Source: Turbatrix aceti
Taxonomy: Eukaryota; Nematoda; Chromadorea; Rhabditida; Panagrolaimidae
Length of the DNA stretch: 64,000 bases
Assembly (NCBI GenBank): GCA_963969345.1
Contig: OZ017766.1
Span: 6,572,001-6,636,000, forward strand
Direction of reading: 5' to 3'
In this document: in pieces, positions 47,480 to 58,870 of the stretch
Numbering within the stretch: position 1 is the first letter of the stretch
Layout of the letters: each line of letters starts with the position of its first letter
Position numbers and translations under genes: made by a program
Notes under the pieces: generated by a model
Told to the model about the DNA's origin: nothing
The model's database searches: none
The model's input: only the letters and a program-made list of their open reading frames with translations

Positions 47480-48752
47480 TTACACTGTCAAAGTTCTGGA
47501 AAAATTCGGTTTAAAAAAGTTAATCGCGATCTCCTTGCTGTAATGGCGGACAGATTCATCCACCAACAATACAGTTGCGACGTGAATAATAATAGAAACG
47601 TGTAGTCTAAACAATTTGCCAAAAATTCCGGCCATATGAAGAAAACACATCACGCAACACAAAAGGCAGGTGCCTAGAAACTGTCGAAGGTACCTGTCGA
47701 CACGGCCGGTTTTCAGCCATTTCCATAGAATGGCAAAACCGGAAGAAATGTTCAAATAGCAGAAGTATTTTAATGGCTTTTGAGTGACATTAGATAACCA
47801 CTGAAACACACTTTTTTTAACAGATATCAAAATTATTATATTTCGATTATCGTGTACTTACGTTCGACAAAAATATTTCGCCGCTTTCTGATGGACATAT
47901 TCTGCTGAAAAACAATTGACTGGTGGATATCCAAAGATGGCATTGTGCGAGAAAGTTCATGATAGCAAAATGCGCAGGGAAAATCATGATTGCAGGTGCC
48001 AGGTTGCTGCTGTGAGGAGGGTTGAAGAGGCGGAGCCAAGCAGAGTGCAGAAAACAGTAAAAAAACCAATTGATGCTTAGGACAACGTGAATGTAATCGG
48101 AAAACATATGAATTGCATATTTCCAAAACTTCAGCGATCCCACTGGATATTCCACGACGTCTTTCTAAAATCACAAATTATTGTCAAATAAATATGTTTA
48201 AACTCACTAGGGGACGGGGGCAGAAGTCGGCGGGGACGGGGGTAATTGCCCCCGAGTCCTATGAAAAAGAAGAAAAAAGGATGTCAATTTTATCTTAAAA
48301 CGAAAACCGAGGCATATTTTGAACAAATTTTTCGTATTTTGCTCTGTTTTTTGCCTATTTGTGTTGTTTTTGAACGTTTTTCCGCGTTTAACGCTAAATT
48401 TTGCTCATTGTCGGGGGCGGGGGTTTTACTCCCCGACGGGGGTCACAAATGGTCGGGGGGCCACCCCCGGCTTCACCCCCGCGGGGATCCCCGCGGGGGC
48501 GGGGGGGGGGGTTCGAACCCTCAAACTCACCCCCGTTGCAATGCCCATCAGAACCGTATCTTCGAGGTTCAACATTGCTAAAATGTAGAAAAACATGGCA
48601 AGGTAGGAAATGTAGATGAACGAATCGGAGCGAACATCCTTGTATTCGTAGGCTTTTCGGATGCCGAGCAGGACAAAGACGCAAAGAATTATGATAAACA
48701 GTTGAAAAAAGCTGACAGCGGTGCAGAAAAAAAGAAGACTTCGACCTTCCAT
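47480..48752 (-). CDS. Multi-pass membrane protein, left duplicate copy
   Basis: Three exons (48752-48531, 48164-47862, 47800-47480) give 281 residues. About six hydrophobic helices alternate with short loops, for example FIIILCVFVLLG, SYLAMFFYIL and FLGTCLLCCVMCFL. The size and six-helix layout recall Frag1/DRAM/Sfk1-type proteins, but no diagnostic motif is certain, so the family is unassigned. The paralogue at 62081-63031 is very similar, and differences keep the frame, so both are probably functional. Intron 1 has gained a 315-bp insertion. An acceptor-like CCTTTAG lies about two dozen bases before the ATG. The gene is divergent from the AADC remnant. Confidence 0.82.
48208..48522. mobile_element. 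H4 GC-rich element inserted at a 5' splice site, 8-bp duplication
   Basis: A 315-bp insertion flanked by AAACTCAC on both sides (48200-48207 and 48523-48530; GTGAGTTT on the gene strand). Its ends are G-rich (TAGGGGACGGGGGCAG) and C-rich, with long G/C runs and CCCCGCGGGG palindromes near 48480-48510. The duplicate gene at 62303 shows the unoccupied site. Weak terminal inverted repeats make the hAT assignment tentative. Confidence 0.85.
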
Positions 48753-49321
48753 TTTTGCTATACTGATTTACAATACTAAAGGAATGCAAAAAAGATTGCC
48801 AAAGAGGCGGGCCTAAAGTCACGAGGCATTTGCCAAATTTGAAAGTTCTTAACCAACCCAGATGTCGACAATTATCTGCAAAATTAAAGTCGCGTTACGC
48901 TTAAAAATGCGTGATACTGAGTATTTATCGGTGCAGGGAAGGATTGGCAAAAAATTATTTATTGTTTGGCACGGCACTAAAACATGACGTATCCTAAAGA
49001 GGTGTAACGCTTTGTTTAAAAACTCCTTTGCGCCAGAGAACGGGTCAAAAGTCACACGATGATTCATCCCAGACGTCTGATTTGTCCCCACAGTTGAATT
49101 GCAATACATACATATATTTTATATTTTAAATACAATTGTGTTTTAAAATTTGACCCAAAAACCTTAGAACAATGAATACGAAATAAAAAAAAGTTATGAT
49201 TGCGTTGAACTGTTGAACCGTATTGTTACTTTAATTTTTTTACGGGACGACACTTTCTGCGCATACAAAATATACCCTATAAATACTCGCTGCTTACGGT
49301 AAGAAAAAAATTGTTCGAGTC
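48753..49321. promoter_or_regulatory. Divergent promoter region, left copy
   Basis: It lies between the membrane-protein gene and the AADC remnant and is highly similar, in inverted orientation, to 61498-62080. A TATAAATA box at 49278-49285 lies about 40 bases before the AADC start codon and is conserved in the other copy (61534-61541). Confidence 0.6.
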
Positions 49322-51395
49322 ATGCTACATCTTTTGCAGCTGACGACTTTCGATTGGCTCGCCTTCTTCGTAGGCGGCGTCGCCGTTCTTTGCGTTCAGA
49401 TGTTCGTTTTCTTGTCTGAACGCCCTTTCAAATCAGCAGCCCGGCAGCTCGAGGTCATTCGTCGCATCTCTGATCACCCAATAAATCCGAAAAAACAAGC
49501 GAAGTCTTCAATACCCCAATCGCCCATTTGATGATCAAATAATATCTTCAGTCTCAAAAAAAAACAAAAACAAACGAACAAAACAGATACCTATCAAGTG
49601 CAAAGCCTATCCGCTTCCACTTTGGCTCCTCAGGAGAGAGCGATCAAAGACACGCCCCTTCTGACGGGTCGGCGTGCCTTCGACGTACTTCATCGGTGCA
49701 GGATCGTAAAACTTGTTGCCTTTGAGATCGATGCAGTAATCGTAGACTGTGGGATTGTCGAGAGCCTCGTTGATGCGTTGCTCCAGGTTTTCACGAGTCA
49801 CGAAGTTGACCGAGTCTTTCTGAAAAACGCAGAGCATGATAAATGTGTTGTTGAAGCGAAAAAAGTTCGACTTACGATAGCTTTCTGCACCTCCACCTGA
49901 CTGGCCTTGGCAACTTCCTTCTTTTTCTCGAGGTGGATCTTGATGTCGTCCAGGAGCTGAGATTTGAGTTCTTCGTACTCCTCGTTTTCACGGGATTCCC
50001 TAAAAATGAAAAAAAAAAGTAAAAAACATAGATTTTGGGTACAAACACGTCTTTTTTTCAAATTTGAACGTAACGGAGAGAAAAAACCATAAAAAATCCT
50101 GGCACGAAAATACGAGGTCTCACAACGAAAAGTCTTGTCGCCGTATTTTCGTGCCGCGATTCATATGCCCGGATTTTTCGTGTCGAGAAAAAAGACCTGG
50201 TTTTTATGCGGCTGTGAATGGTCTCAAAACGAAAACATACCGTAGCCTGGTGCGTTCTTTGTTGTACGCTTCATTCTCCGCAATCAGAGCGTCGAGTTCT
50301 TCCTTTTCCCGGGCCTTGAGCGCCTCAATTCCGAGTCCAGCAGCTTCCTTTGCTTCGATTTCCTTCGCAAAAAGTTGCCTCAGCACCGAGACAGCGTTGT
50401 TGTAAGCCTGTCGCCTCCAAAGCAGCTCTTTGACGTGCGTTGGCTCCATCCATGGCGACCGAACGACTCTGTAGAGGACCTTCTTCGCTGGCGGCAGAAT
50501 CGGAGGTTTTCTGAAAATTTGAGCGTCGTAAAATATGCAAAAACGAAGAAAAACAAAAAACAAACCCTGGTTTGGGATCACGTCGGCTTAGCCATCGGCG
50601 AGCTGTGATTGATACAGTTGGACTTTCTGAAAATATTGCAACGCATTTTTCGGAGAAGGCGATAATGAAAAGACAAACCTATCAGCCTGGATAACGGAAG
50701 CATGACACTTTACATTGGACGGATGATGATGAGAAAAGTTGGTGAACAAGAAAAACGCATCGATTTTTTTCGTGGTAGGAGTATCAAAATCGTTGATTGC
50801 AGTGTTTTTGTAAAGTTGTGGTGGATCCGAGCGGGTTTTTCAGGTGCGCTCCTTCCACCAAAACTGACTTTAAAAAAACGGTCTACTGATAATTTTAAAC
50901 ACGAAAAAAACGATAAAAAAACTAATCAAATGATAAAAAATGAGTTTTAACACAAAAAATTGAAAAAGTAAGAAAATGTTGAGCATTTTTGCAGGAAAAA
51001 GTAGAAAAAAAAGTTGTCAGATCGTCAAAAACCAGGAGTACCTAACGAAGCGTCTGCAAGAAGACAACAGAATCAAAATCGCAACAAAGCCGATACTGGG
51101 TCTCGTCACGATCCGACTCAACATTGACGACATCGAGGAGAGCAACGACATGACCCAGAAGCTCGGTACCTTTATCAACGACTCGCACAAGTTGTTCATA
51201 ACCTGCGCGAAGCCTTCTGGCATCGAGGTCATCCGCTTTGTCATGGCCTACCACCGCTGCGGCGAGCAGGAGACCGAGGAGACCTATCACATTCTCAGCG
51301 GGCTCATTGACGAATTTTTGCTCAAAAACAAGGTCAACCGCGACTTCCAGAAATCTGATCCACAAGTTTTTCCTTCGCACATTCGTTCATTGTGA
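49322..51395 (+). pseudogene. Aromatic amino acid decarboxylase remnant (first and last exon only)
   Basis: Exon 1 (49322-49531) starts like the full gene at 61497, with the same membrane anchor. It loses similarity after about 49498 and stops. The last exon (51021-51395, after a TTGTCAG acceptor) matches the C-terminal small domain of AADC (ATKPILGLVTIRLN, GIEVIRFVMAYHRC). The large central exon with the PLP-binding His, Asp and Lys is absent. MRPS26 sits in the gap on the opposite strand. Without the cofactor site this cannot be an active decarboxylase. The last exon is still open and close in sequence to its paralogue, so the loss looks recent. Confidence 0.85.
49607..50703 (-). CDS. MRPS26: Mitochondrial ribosomal protein mS26
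   Basis: Five exons (50703-50679, 50626-50566, 50510-50241, 49999-49876, 49819-49607) join in frame to 230 residues; human MRPS26 has 205. The N-terminus is short and basic (targeting). The middle is a long charged helix (KEIEAKEAAGLGIEALKARE...). The family signature VNFVTRENLEQRINEALDN is in the last exon. It is a small-subunit mitoribosome protein. Exon 1 is only 25 bases and is the least certain. Intron 3 carries an FB2 fold-back. The gene lies between the two remaining exons of the AADC pseudogene, and it is absent from the matching place in the right copy. Confidence 0.88.
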
Positions 51396-51399
51396 ACGT

Positions 51400-51600
51400 G
51401 TTCGCGTTTGTTCGTACTCGTTCGCGAACAAATTTAATTTTTTTTCTGTTTGTATTTGTGTTTGTTCAAGAACAGATTTTTCATAATTGATAAAAAAATT
51501 GATGGATGTTTGTTCGCGAACACGGTCAAAAGTGTGCGCGTTTGTTCGTACGTGTTCGCGAACGAATTTAATTTTTTTTTGTTTGTATTCGTGAAAACGA
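51400..51600. repeat. H1-like CGAACAAA repeat after the AADC last exon (left copy)
   Basis: Inverted GTTCGCGAACAAA words follow directly on the exon. The same sequence follows the exon in the right copy (58680-58870), so the insertion predates the duplication. A (TTAA)n run sits at 51633-51656. Confidence 0.7.
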
Positions 51601-51806
51601 CGCGTTATACCGAAACGCAGTTCATGCAATAATTAATTAGTTAATTAATTAATTAATTCTAGAATTTCGATTTGACCATATTTTTTTCACACTGCTTGTA
51701 TCTGATATCTTCTGACAAAGAAAAAAAAAGAATGCAAACTATTCATTCATTCGACAGCAAACGACGAAAAAAATAGAGGGGGAAAAAGTACCTAAAACCG
51801 CGGACC

Positions 51807-52473
51807 TTACTCATACACGTCTTCGCGGTCGCAGATGTAGTTGAAGACGTCACGGGGGGTCTTGAGGCGCTCAGCATCCTTGTCGGGGATTTCGAAGCCA
51901 AAAGAATCTTCGAGAGACATGACGATTTCGACGTGATCGAGGGAATCGAAGCCGAGGTCTTCGGAGAAGCGGGAATCAAGGGTGAGGAGTTCTAGGCGAT
52001 CCTGCGGGAAACGGTCCCAGGATTTGATTGCGTTGAGAACTCGTTCTTCTACCTAAAAAAATGGCGTTTTGTGAACGGAAGTTTTTTTGTTCGCAAATGA
52101 ACACGAACAATTTTTTTAATCAAAATTAGGGCAGAAAAACCAAAAAAAAACATACATTTGCGCTAATTTTACCCAAAATTTTGTTCGTTTTGTCTGTTTG
52201 GAAAATTTAACTTTGTTCGCGAACGTTCGCCCAACTCAGCCTTGTAAGCCACAAATTGACAAAAAAATAACCCACCAGCTTGAACGTGAGATGCTTTGGC
52301 GGATCGAAAGGGCCAAAAACCTCGACAGTGCTGTAGCGCTTCTGGATGAAGTGTGGCTGTCGGTTGAGAGCGGCCACAGACATACGCGCAGCGACGACCG
52401 AGTGGCACAATCGATGGCTGAGCGCTGCCGACGCAAAACGCGTCATCGAAACTGCGCAGATACGGGGCAGCAT
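51807..52473 (-). CDS. NDUFAB1: Mitochondrial acyl carrier protein / complex I subunit
   Basis: Two exons (52473-52276 and 52052-51807) give 147 residues; human NDUFAB1 has 156. The first 60 residues are basic and hydrophobic, a mitochondrial presequence. The mature part has the ACP signature LGFDSLDHVEIVMSLED, with Ser103 as the 4'-phosphopantetheine site, and ends in DVYE like its orthologues. It carries acyl chains in mitochondrial fatty acid synthesis (lipoate precursor), supports Fe-S and LYR-protein assembly, and is a complex I subunit. TTATTTCAG directly abuts the ATG, so this start is either trans-spliced or follows a 5' UTR intron. Confidence 0.95.
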
Positions 52474-52853
52474 CTGAAATAAGGGTATTTTATGAACTTT
52501 GTTAACCACGAGGAAAAAAAACAGAAAAACACATCAAAAACGTCCAAAATCCGGCAAAAACCCCGGATTCAAAGCCCAAAACCTTCTCCGGACTTCTCCG
52601 AACGTAACGCTACAAAAAACACCACAAATAATGGTAAAGAAACCCCAGGATGCCAATTGAACGTAAACAAAATTGCACTGTTCAATAAAAACTAACAACG
52701 AAAAAAAGTTGATTTGAAGCATGGCTATTTTCGCTTCAGGACCACGGCTTGCAATTCGCTTTCAGCGTTTTTCGCGTTTTTCTGTTTTCGCTTCGATTTT
52801 CCTTTTGTCTACCCATTTTTTTGACTTCTCGGATCTTTGGATTTTATAGAAAC

Positions 52854-53707
52854 ATGGCTGACGACGAAAATGAGTGCTACAGACTCTGGCGGATCCGCAA
52901 GACCGTCTTGCAGGTAAAAATATAGTTTTTGGCTATTTTTTGCATTTTTTTGAGGGATTTTTGCAGATGTGCCACGACAGAAACTACCTTGTCACCCAGG
53001 AAGAACTTGATCTTGACCTTGAGGGTTTCAAGATGCAGTTTGGCGATCGACCGAGCATGGGAAAGCCTTCGAGGGGGGAGCTCATTCTTCTGGCGGCTCA
53101 TACCACGGATCCCAACGGTGAGTATCCCAGGAATTATCCGCGGGGCGTGTAATTGTGTATTTTGCGATTTTTCAGACCAATTGTTGGTGTTCTTCCCCGA
53201 AGATGTAAAAATTGGCGTAAAAACGATCAAAACCATCTGCATGCAGATGCAGGAACAAAAAATCAGTCGTGCCATCGTTGTCGTTCAGGTTGGCATGACT
53301 CCGTCGGCTAAACAGGTTTGTTCATTGCAAAAAGGGTTATTTATCGATTTTGAATGGATAATTCCTACAGGCAATCCAAGACATGGCTCCCAAGTACACG
53401 ATTGAACATTTCCTCGAGGCTGAACTCATGGTCAACATCACGGAACACGAACTCGTCCCTCAGCACGTTGTCATGACCAAGGAAGAAAAACAGGACCTCC
53501 TTCTGCGATAGTAAGTTTCTTTTATAGACGATTTTTGTTATGTACAAATTTTTGTTTTCTAGCAAGCTCAAAGACAGCCAGCTTCCCCGCATCCAGGCAG
53601 GCGATCCCGTCGCTCGCTATTTTGGCCTAAAACGCGGACAAGTCGTCAAGATCATTCGTCCTTCCGAAACCGCTGGCAGATACATCACCTATCGCCATGT
53701 TGTGTAA
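52854..53707 (+). CDS. POLR2E: DNA-directed RNA polymerase subunit RPB5
   Basis: Five exons (52854-52913, 52967-53117, 53176-53315, 53371-53510, 53563-53707) give 211 residues; human has 210. Motifs match the family: [11 protein letters not shown] at the start, [12 protein letters not shown] in the jaw domain, and the conserved C-terminal assembly domain ([46 protein letters not shown]). RPB5 is shared by RNA polymerases I, II and III and contacts downstream DNA. The start follows TTTTATAG by four bases. Introns are 51-61 bp, the shortest set in the window. Confidence 0.97.
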
Positions 53708-54608
53708 TGATGCATGTTTGTCCGAATTTTTTGTCTTGATTGATTTTTGTTGATTTTTTCGTGCTTTTTGGTCTCATAAAAGTTGGACGCGGCTGTTTTG
53801 GGATTTTATTATATTCATGGGACCGAAAACTTTTTTGTAGGTAATGGTGAATAATTTTTCTACTACAATTAAAAAAATCGTTTTGAGAAACAGTTTACAC
53901 GGAAGTAACGTTTTTCGGACAGTAGTTTTTTTGTTTTTGAACGAACACAAACATTTTGTTAATTTTGTTCGATAAATCAAACGAACACGAACATTTTTGT
54001 CAGTGTTTGCGAACGAACAACGAACAGATTTTTAGCATATTTTTTACAAAATTTTGTCCAAACTGGGCATAAAAACGTAAACTTCGGTACTATGCGTTTT
54101 CACGTTTTTGGTGGCAGTTTTCCTACACTTTTTATTGCCGAAGGCAATTGACACTATTTGTCATTTTTCGAAAAATAACATCATTTTCGGCACCACTAAA
54201 CTGATTTTACCTAAATTTTTGTTCGTTTTATCTGTCTGAAAAATTTATCTTTGTTCGCGAACGAACTCGAACAAAGCAAATTTGTTCTCGAACGAACACG
54301 AACGCAAAAATTTGAATTTGTTCGCGAACAAACTCGAACGAAAACTAGCAATTTTTTATTCGTTGAACACAATTTTGCTTTTGTGAAAAAACTTTTTGTT
54401 CCATGTTCGTTCGTGTTCGTTTGCAAATATGGTTAAACAGAAACAAAATGGCTGTTTGGCATTTTTAACGGTAAAAACGGTGCAAGCGAACGAACGCGCG
54501 TCGGTCGCCATGGATACTCGCAGCCAGCGCGCCTGGGTAGTTTTGTTGATGTAAGACAACTTGGATGCATACGTTTACTTTTGGATGTAAATATTTTATC
54601 TGTTGACG
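53708..54608. other. RPB5-IFT74 intergenic region with an H1-like repeat
   Basis: From about 53930 to 54430 it is built of CGAACAAA/TTTGTTCG words. It includes the same TTGCCGAAGGCAATTGACAC block as the copies at 40540-40996 and 57370-57820. Element ends are not clear here. The IFT74 promoter should lie in the last 150 bases. Confidence 0.6.
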
Positions 54609-57600
54609 ATGGAATCAGGAGAAGAAGGCGTTTCTTCCAGGCCGAAGACGTCATCCGGACGTCCTGGCACGTCCAAGCGTCCGAAAACAGCAGGCAGAAG
54701 TTGGTTTTCGAAACTTTTATTTTTTTTTTTACTACATATTTGGGTTGTTTAAACGCGGATTAGCCTTTGCAGATTCGGACCGACCGGCGACGAGATCGAG
54801 TTCTGACCGTCGATCGGCTTTTGGCGTAATAAATTCGTCCGGCAGCGGCGGTAGTGCCGAGAGAGCGATTCACGCGTTGACACCGGAAAGCGGACATAGC
54901 GTGGAAATGTCACCTGACGAAATCACTGTTGAGCGGCCGATTTGTAAGCTTTTACCGATTTTTTTTAGAATGTAAATTTTTTTTTCAGATTCACGAGCCG
55001 GCGTAGTTTCTCGGATCGGCAACCGCCTAGCCACAGCCGGTGGTCCCGGAGCCCAGAGGCCGATAACCGCGAGCCGAGCCGTGCCACCGGGGACCGGAAT
55101 GCAGCGACCAGTCACGCAGCAGGGCCTCTCTGGCGCCAGACTTGCCACCAGAGCTGGGAGTGGGTTTTTCTACTTTTTTTTCGAATTTTTTGTGCGAAAA
55201 TTAAAAAAAAATTTTAAAAATTTTTTCAAATATTTTTTGCGAGGATTTTTTTAAAGAAATTTTTTTGAGAAACTTTTTTCAGAAATTTTTTAAAGAAATT
55301 AATTTTAAGAAATTTTTTAAAGAATTAAAAAAAAAATATTTTTAAAAGAATTTTTTTTAAAGAAATATTTTTTTTTAAGAAATTTTTTAAAGAAATTAAA
55401 AAAAATATTTTTGAAAGAATTTTTTTTAAAGAAATTTTTTTTAAAGAAATTAAAAAAAATATTTTTGAAAGAATTTTTTTTAAAGAAATTTTTTTTTAAA
55501 GAAATTTTTTAAAGAAATTAAAAAAAATATTTTTGAAAGAATTTTTTTTAAAGAAATTTTTTTTAAAGAAATTTTTTAAAGAAATAAAAAAAAAATATTT
55601 TTGAAAGAATTTTTTTAAAGAAATATTTTTGAAAGAAATTTTTTAAACAAATTAAAAAAAATATTTTTGAAAGAATTTTTTTAAAGAAATATTTTTTTAA
55701 AGAAATTTTTTAAAGAAATTTTTTTTTCAAATTTTAGAAATTTTTTTTAAATTATTTTTTAAGAAACGCTTTTTTTAAAGAATCTTTTTTTTCCAGCGGC
55801 ATTCGGCAGCCGGCTGGTCATGGACAAAACTTACTTTACCGGTCTGCTCAACACACAGCTTGCGTCGCTGACAGACGAAATACAGTCACTCGAAAATGAG
55901 ATGCTAAAATTCGAGCAGGAGCAACAAAAACTTCTGCTCTACGAACAAAAGTAGGCTTCTGGTAAAAAACACCTGAACATCTGTTGTATTTTTTGCAGAG
56001 CGGAAGAAATCGCAGATGAAATCAAAAACATGCAGGGCACGTTGTCGGACTACAACCTCATCATCGACCGACAGAACACGAATTCTGATCTCAACACGCT
56101 TCAATACGAGCTCCAGGAAATGCGGAAATCGAACGAAGAAGTGCAGGCCGCGATTGAGGAAATGTTCAGAGAGCGCCGGGAAAAAGAGGACGTCGCGAGG
56201 ACCATCGAAGCCGAGGTCGCTGAAATTAGGGCGGCAAATGAGGATCTTATGCACTCACTCGATCCTGGGATCCGGGATGAATATGCGCGGGTCAAAGCCG
56301 AAGCTGAACACCTGGCTGAAGAGTTGGAGGTTAAACAGGTCGAGCTTGAGGAGCTGGTCAAGAAGAAGGAGGCACTGGACATTGCTCTTGCCAGCAATCC
56401 GCTCAAACAGCAAGCTAGTGAGTTTTTTTGGGGTAAAAAACGATAAAAAAATTTTTTATACGAAAAAAAAAATCGTTTTAGGAATTTAATTTTCGTTGCA
56501 AAAATTGTGTACATCCTCTTTTCTTGGACTTTGTTACTTTTTTTACGATAAATAAGTTTTACGATAATTTTTCCCAAAACAATATTTTATTGTCGTTTTT
56601 CGAAAAAACAGATTTTTCGGTGAAAAACGGTGAATTTTTTTCCAAAATCCTAAAAACGATCAAATTTTTTAGTGGTGCTCCAAGAACAAATCGCCGAGCT
56701 GGAAGCCAAAAAGCAGGACCTCCACGATCAGTTGAATTCCAACGACGCTCCCGACATACTCCGGAGAAAATTCATGGAAGACATAAAACAGGACAACATC
56801 AAAATCGAAAGCATGACAGATAGCATCCAGGATTTTGAAGCTCGGGAAGCACAGGCAAAGGAAGAGTTGCTGGAGTTCGAAAACGAGTACGACATTGTTG
56901 CCGGCGAAAAAAGTGAAAAGTATCGGGAACTCAAGGCGAAAGAGGCCCAGATAGACGAGTTTCTACGTCTTTTTGAGTCCACAAAGGCGAAGCACAACGA
57001 TGCCATCAAAAAACTCGGCGAGCAGGCTGAAAATTTGCTTTTGCTCATTTCGAAGAACTGCCCTCAAGATGAGCCTTCAAGGGCCAACTCGGCGGTAGAT
57101 AATCTGAAATCAGCGGTTGAAAAGGCTTCTACTGCTGAGCAACTCCAAAATGGTGAGTTGAAGGGAAATTTTGGGAAACTGTGATTTTTTTTACTGTAAA
57201 ATGTATGGTAAAAAATCGGAAAGACTTTTTTTCCGCTTTTTGACAATTTTTAGCACGTTGTTTTATAAAAAATTTGGGTTGTCACCTTAAAAAACGCCCA
57301 AACAAATGTTGCCATCGCGGCCGAAAATTTTATGTTGCCATGTAATTTTCGGCATTTTTTAATGTTAGAACCAGGAATAGCCCGTTTTTTTGTTCTCAAA
57401 CGAACACGAACATTTTTTTTAATTTTGTTCGAGAAATCGAACGAACGCGAACATTTTTGTCAGTGTTCGCAAACGAACACAAACGAACAACGAACAGATT
57501 TTTAGCATATTTTATACAAAATTTTGTCCAAACTGGGTACCGAAGTTTATAAAAACGTAAACTTCGGTACTATGCGTTTTCACGTTTTTGGTGACAGTTT

Positions 57601-58594
57601 TCTTACACTTTTTATTGCCGAAGGCAATTGACACTATTTGCCTTTTTTGAAAAAATAACATCAATTTCGGCATCATTTAACTGATTTTAATTAAATTTTT
57701 GTTCGTTTTATCTGTTCGGAAAATTTATATTCGTTCGTGAACAAACTCGAACAATGCAAATTTGTTCTCGAACGAACACGAAAGCAAAAAATTTGAATTT
57801 GTTTGCGAACGAACTCTTTTACGTTGCCCCCGAATTTAGAAATACTGTTGTTTTTTTTAGCTACAACACGCCAAAAATTGTCCAAAATTACGAAAACGCG
57901 ATATTTTTCGAAACCGTAACTCGGTCGCATAAAGTCACATTTTACAGTAAAATTGTTTCATTTTCAAAACAACGTTTTTTAGGCAAAACTTCATAAATGG
58001 TTTTCAAAATGTTTTTTGATGCATTCTAAATATTTACTTTTTTTGGAAACCATTTATCTGTCGTTTGTTTCAGTGCACCTGCAACTCCAGATAGAACTCC
58101 AAACAATCTCGGAAACCGAAGATCGTCTGAATGAAGAGTGGAACAGCGTAACCGCCCGTCAAAAGCAGATGAAGGAAGAACTCAAAACGTTCGGGGATGT
58201 TCAGGGCCTCCAGGGCGGCGCCGCGACCATTCGGCAGTCCCTGGTCGACAGACGCGAGCAGCTGAACACCCAGCTGCCTCGGCTTGAACGAGAAGTCCTT
58301 CAATTGAGGGACGAAGTCGATGAATACGATCGCGAGATGACGACAAATGTTGTCCTCCAGAAACTCGTGAAGCAGAAACACCTGTTGAACGCTGTCAAAC
58401 AGGAATACAACGATTTGGAACAGCAGATTCAGGTGAAAAGCAGGCAACTGGATTATTCGGAGCTCAAGTCGAAGGTTGGGTGGAATATTGGGTTTGAGTT
58501 GGGGTAAAGTAGGATTTTTCAGGCTATGAAACTGCGTGCTGATTACAATGCGATGCTCATTTCGATGTCTTCCAGCGGACACAGTCGATCCTAA
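54609..58594 (+). CDS. IFT74: Intraflagellar transport protein 74
   Basis: Eight exons (54609-54699, 54773-54943, 54989-55159, 55797-55950, 55999-56417, 56673-57152, 58074-58474, 58523-58594) all join in frame to about 652 residues; human IFT74 has 600. The basic, disordered N-terminus (tubulin-binding in the family) ends with the hallmark RPVTQQGLSGAR. Then DKTYFTGLL starts a long coiled coil with heptads to the end. IFT74 pairs with IFT81 in the IFT-B core and carries tubulin into cilia. In a nematode this would act in sensory neurons. Introns 3 and 6 are filled with repeats. AATAAA lies at 58622. Confidence 0.95.
55195..55765 (+). repeat. A/T simple-sequence block in IFT74 intron 3
   Basis: About 570 bases of imperfect tandem AAAGAAATTTTTT-like words, with longer periods containing AAAAAATATTTTTGAAAGAA. 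Nearly every non-A/T base is a lone G. Confidence 0.85.
57190..57965. repeat. Fold-back element FB1, copy g, interrupted by an H1 element (IFT74 intron 6)
   Basis: FB1 arms lie at about 57190-57371 and 57830-57965. Between them is an H1-type sequence starting CAGGAATAGCCCG at 57372, with CGAAC words and the CCGAAGGCAATTGACAC block. No right-hand target duplicate can be read, so the right end is probably lost. Confidence 0.75.
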
Positions 58595-58679
58595 AATTTT
58601 TTTTGATCCCGACTAACCCAAAATAAAAAAATTGATTTTTGTATTGTTTTAATTTAAAACGAACATAATACGTTTTTTT

Positions 58680-58870
58680 GTTCGCGAACACATTTTAAAT
58701 CATGTTCAAAGATTCAAACGAACGCGAACACTTTTGACCGCGTTCGCGAACAAACATCGATCAAATTTTTTTATCAATTGTGAAAAGTCTGTTCTTGAAC
58801 AAACACAAATACACACAGAAAAAAAATTAAATTTGTTCGCGAACGAGTACGAACAAACGCGAACACGTTC
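58680..58870. repeat. H1-like CGAACAAA repeat at the AADC 3' end (right copy)
   Basis: It mirrors 51400-51600. The reading frame of the AADC last exon runs about 30 codons into it before a stop at 58774. Confidence 0.7.

Noticed and set aside
48505..48535. GGTTCGAACCC resembling a tRNA B box
   Set aside because: It lies in the palindromic GC-rich end of the H4 element, and no A box or cloverleaf can be drawn around it.
51021..51395. Separate unknown gene at this place
   Set aside because: It matches the last exon of the AADC at 59244-58774 and the C-terminal small domain of the family, so it is a pseudogene remnant.
54581..54763. 60-codon ORF starting MDVNILS
   Set aside because: It overlaps the first exon of IFT74 in another frame; only the frame from 54609 splices onward through all eight exons.
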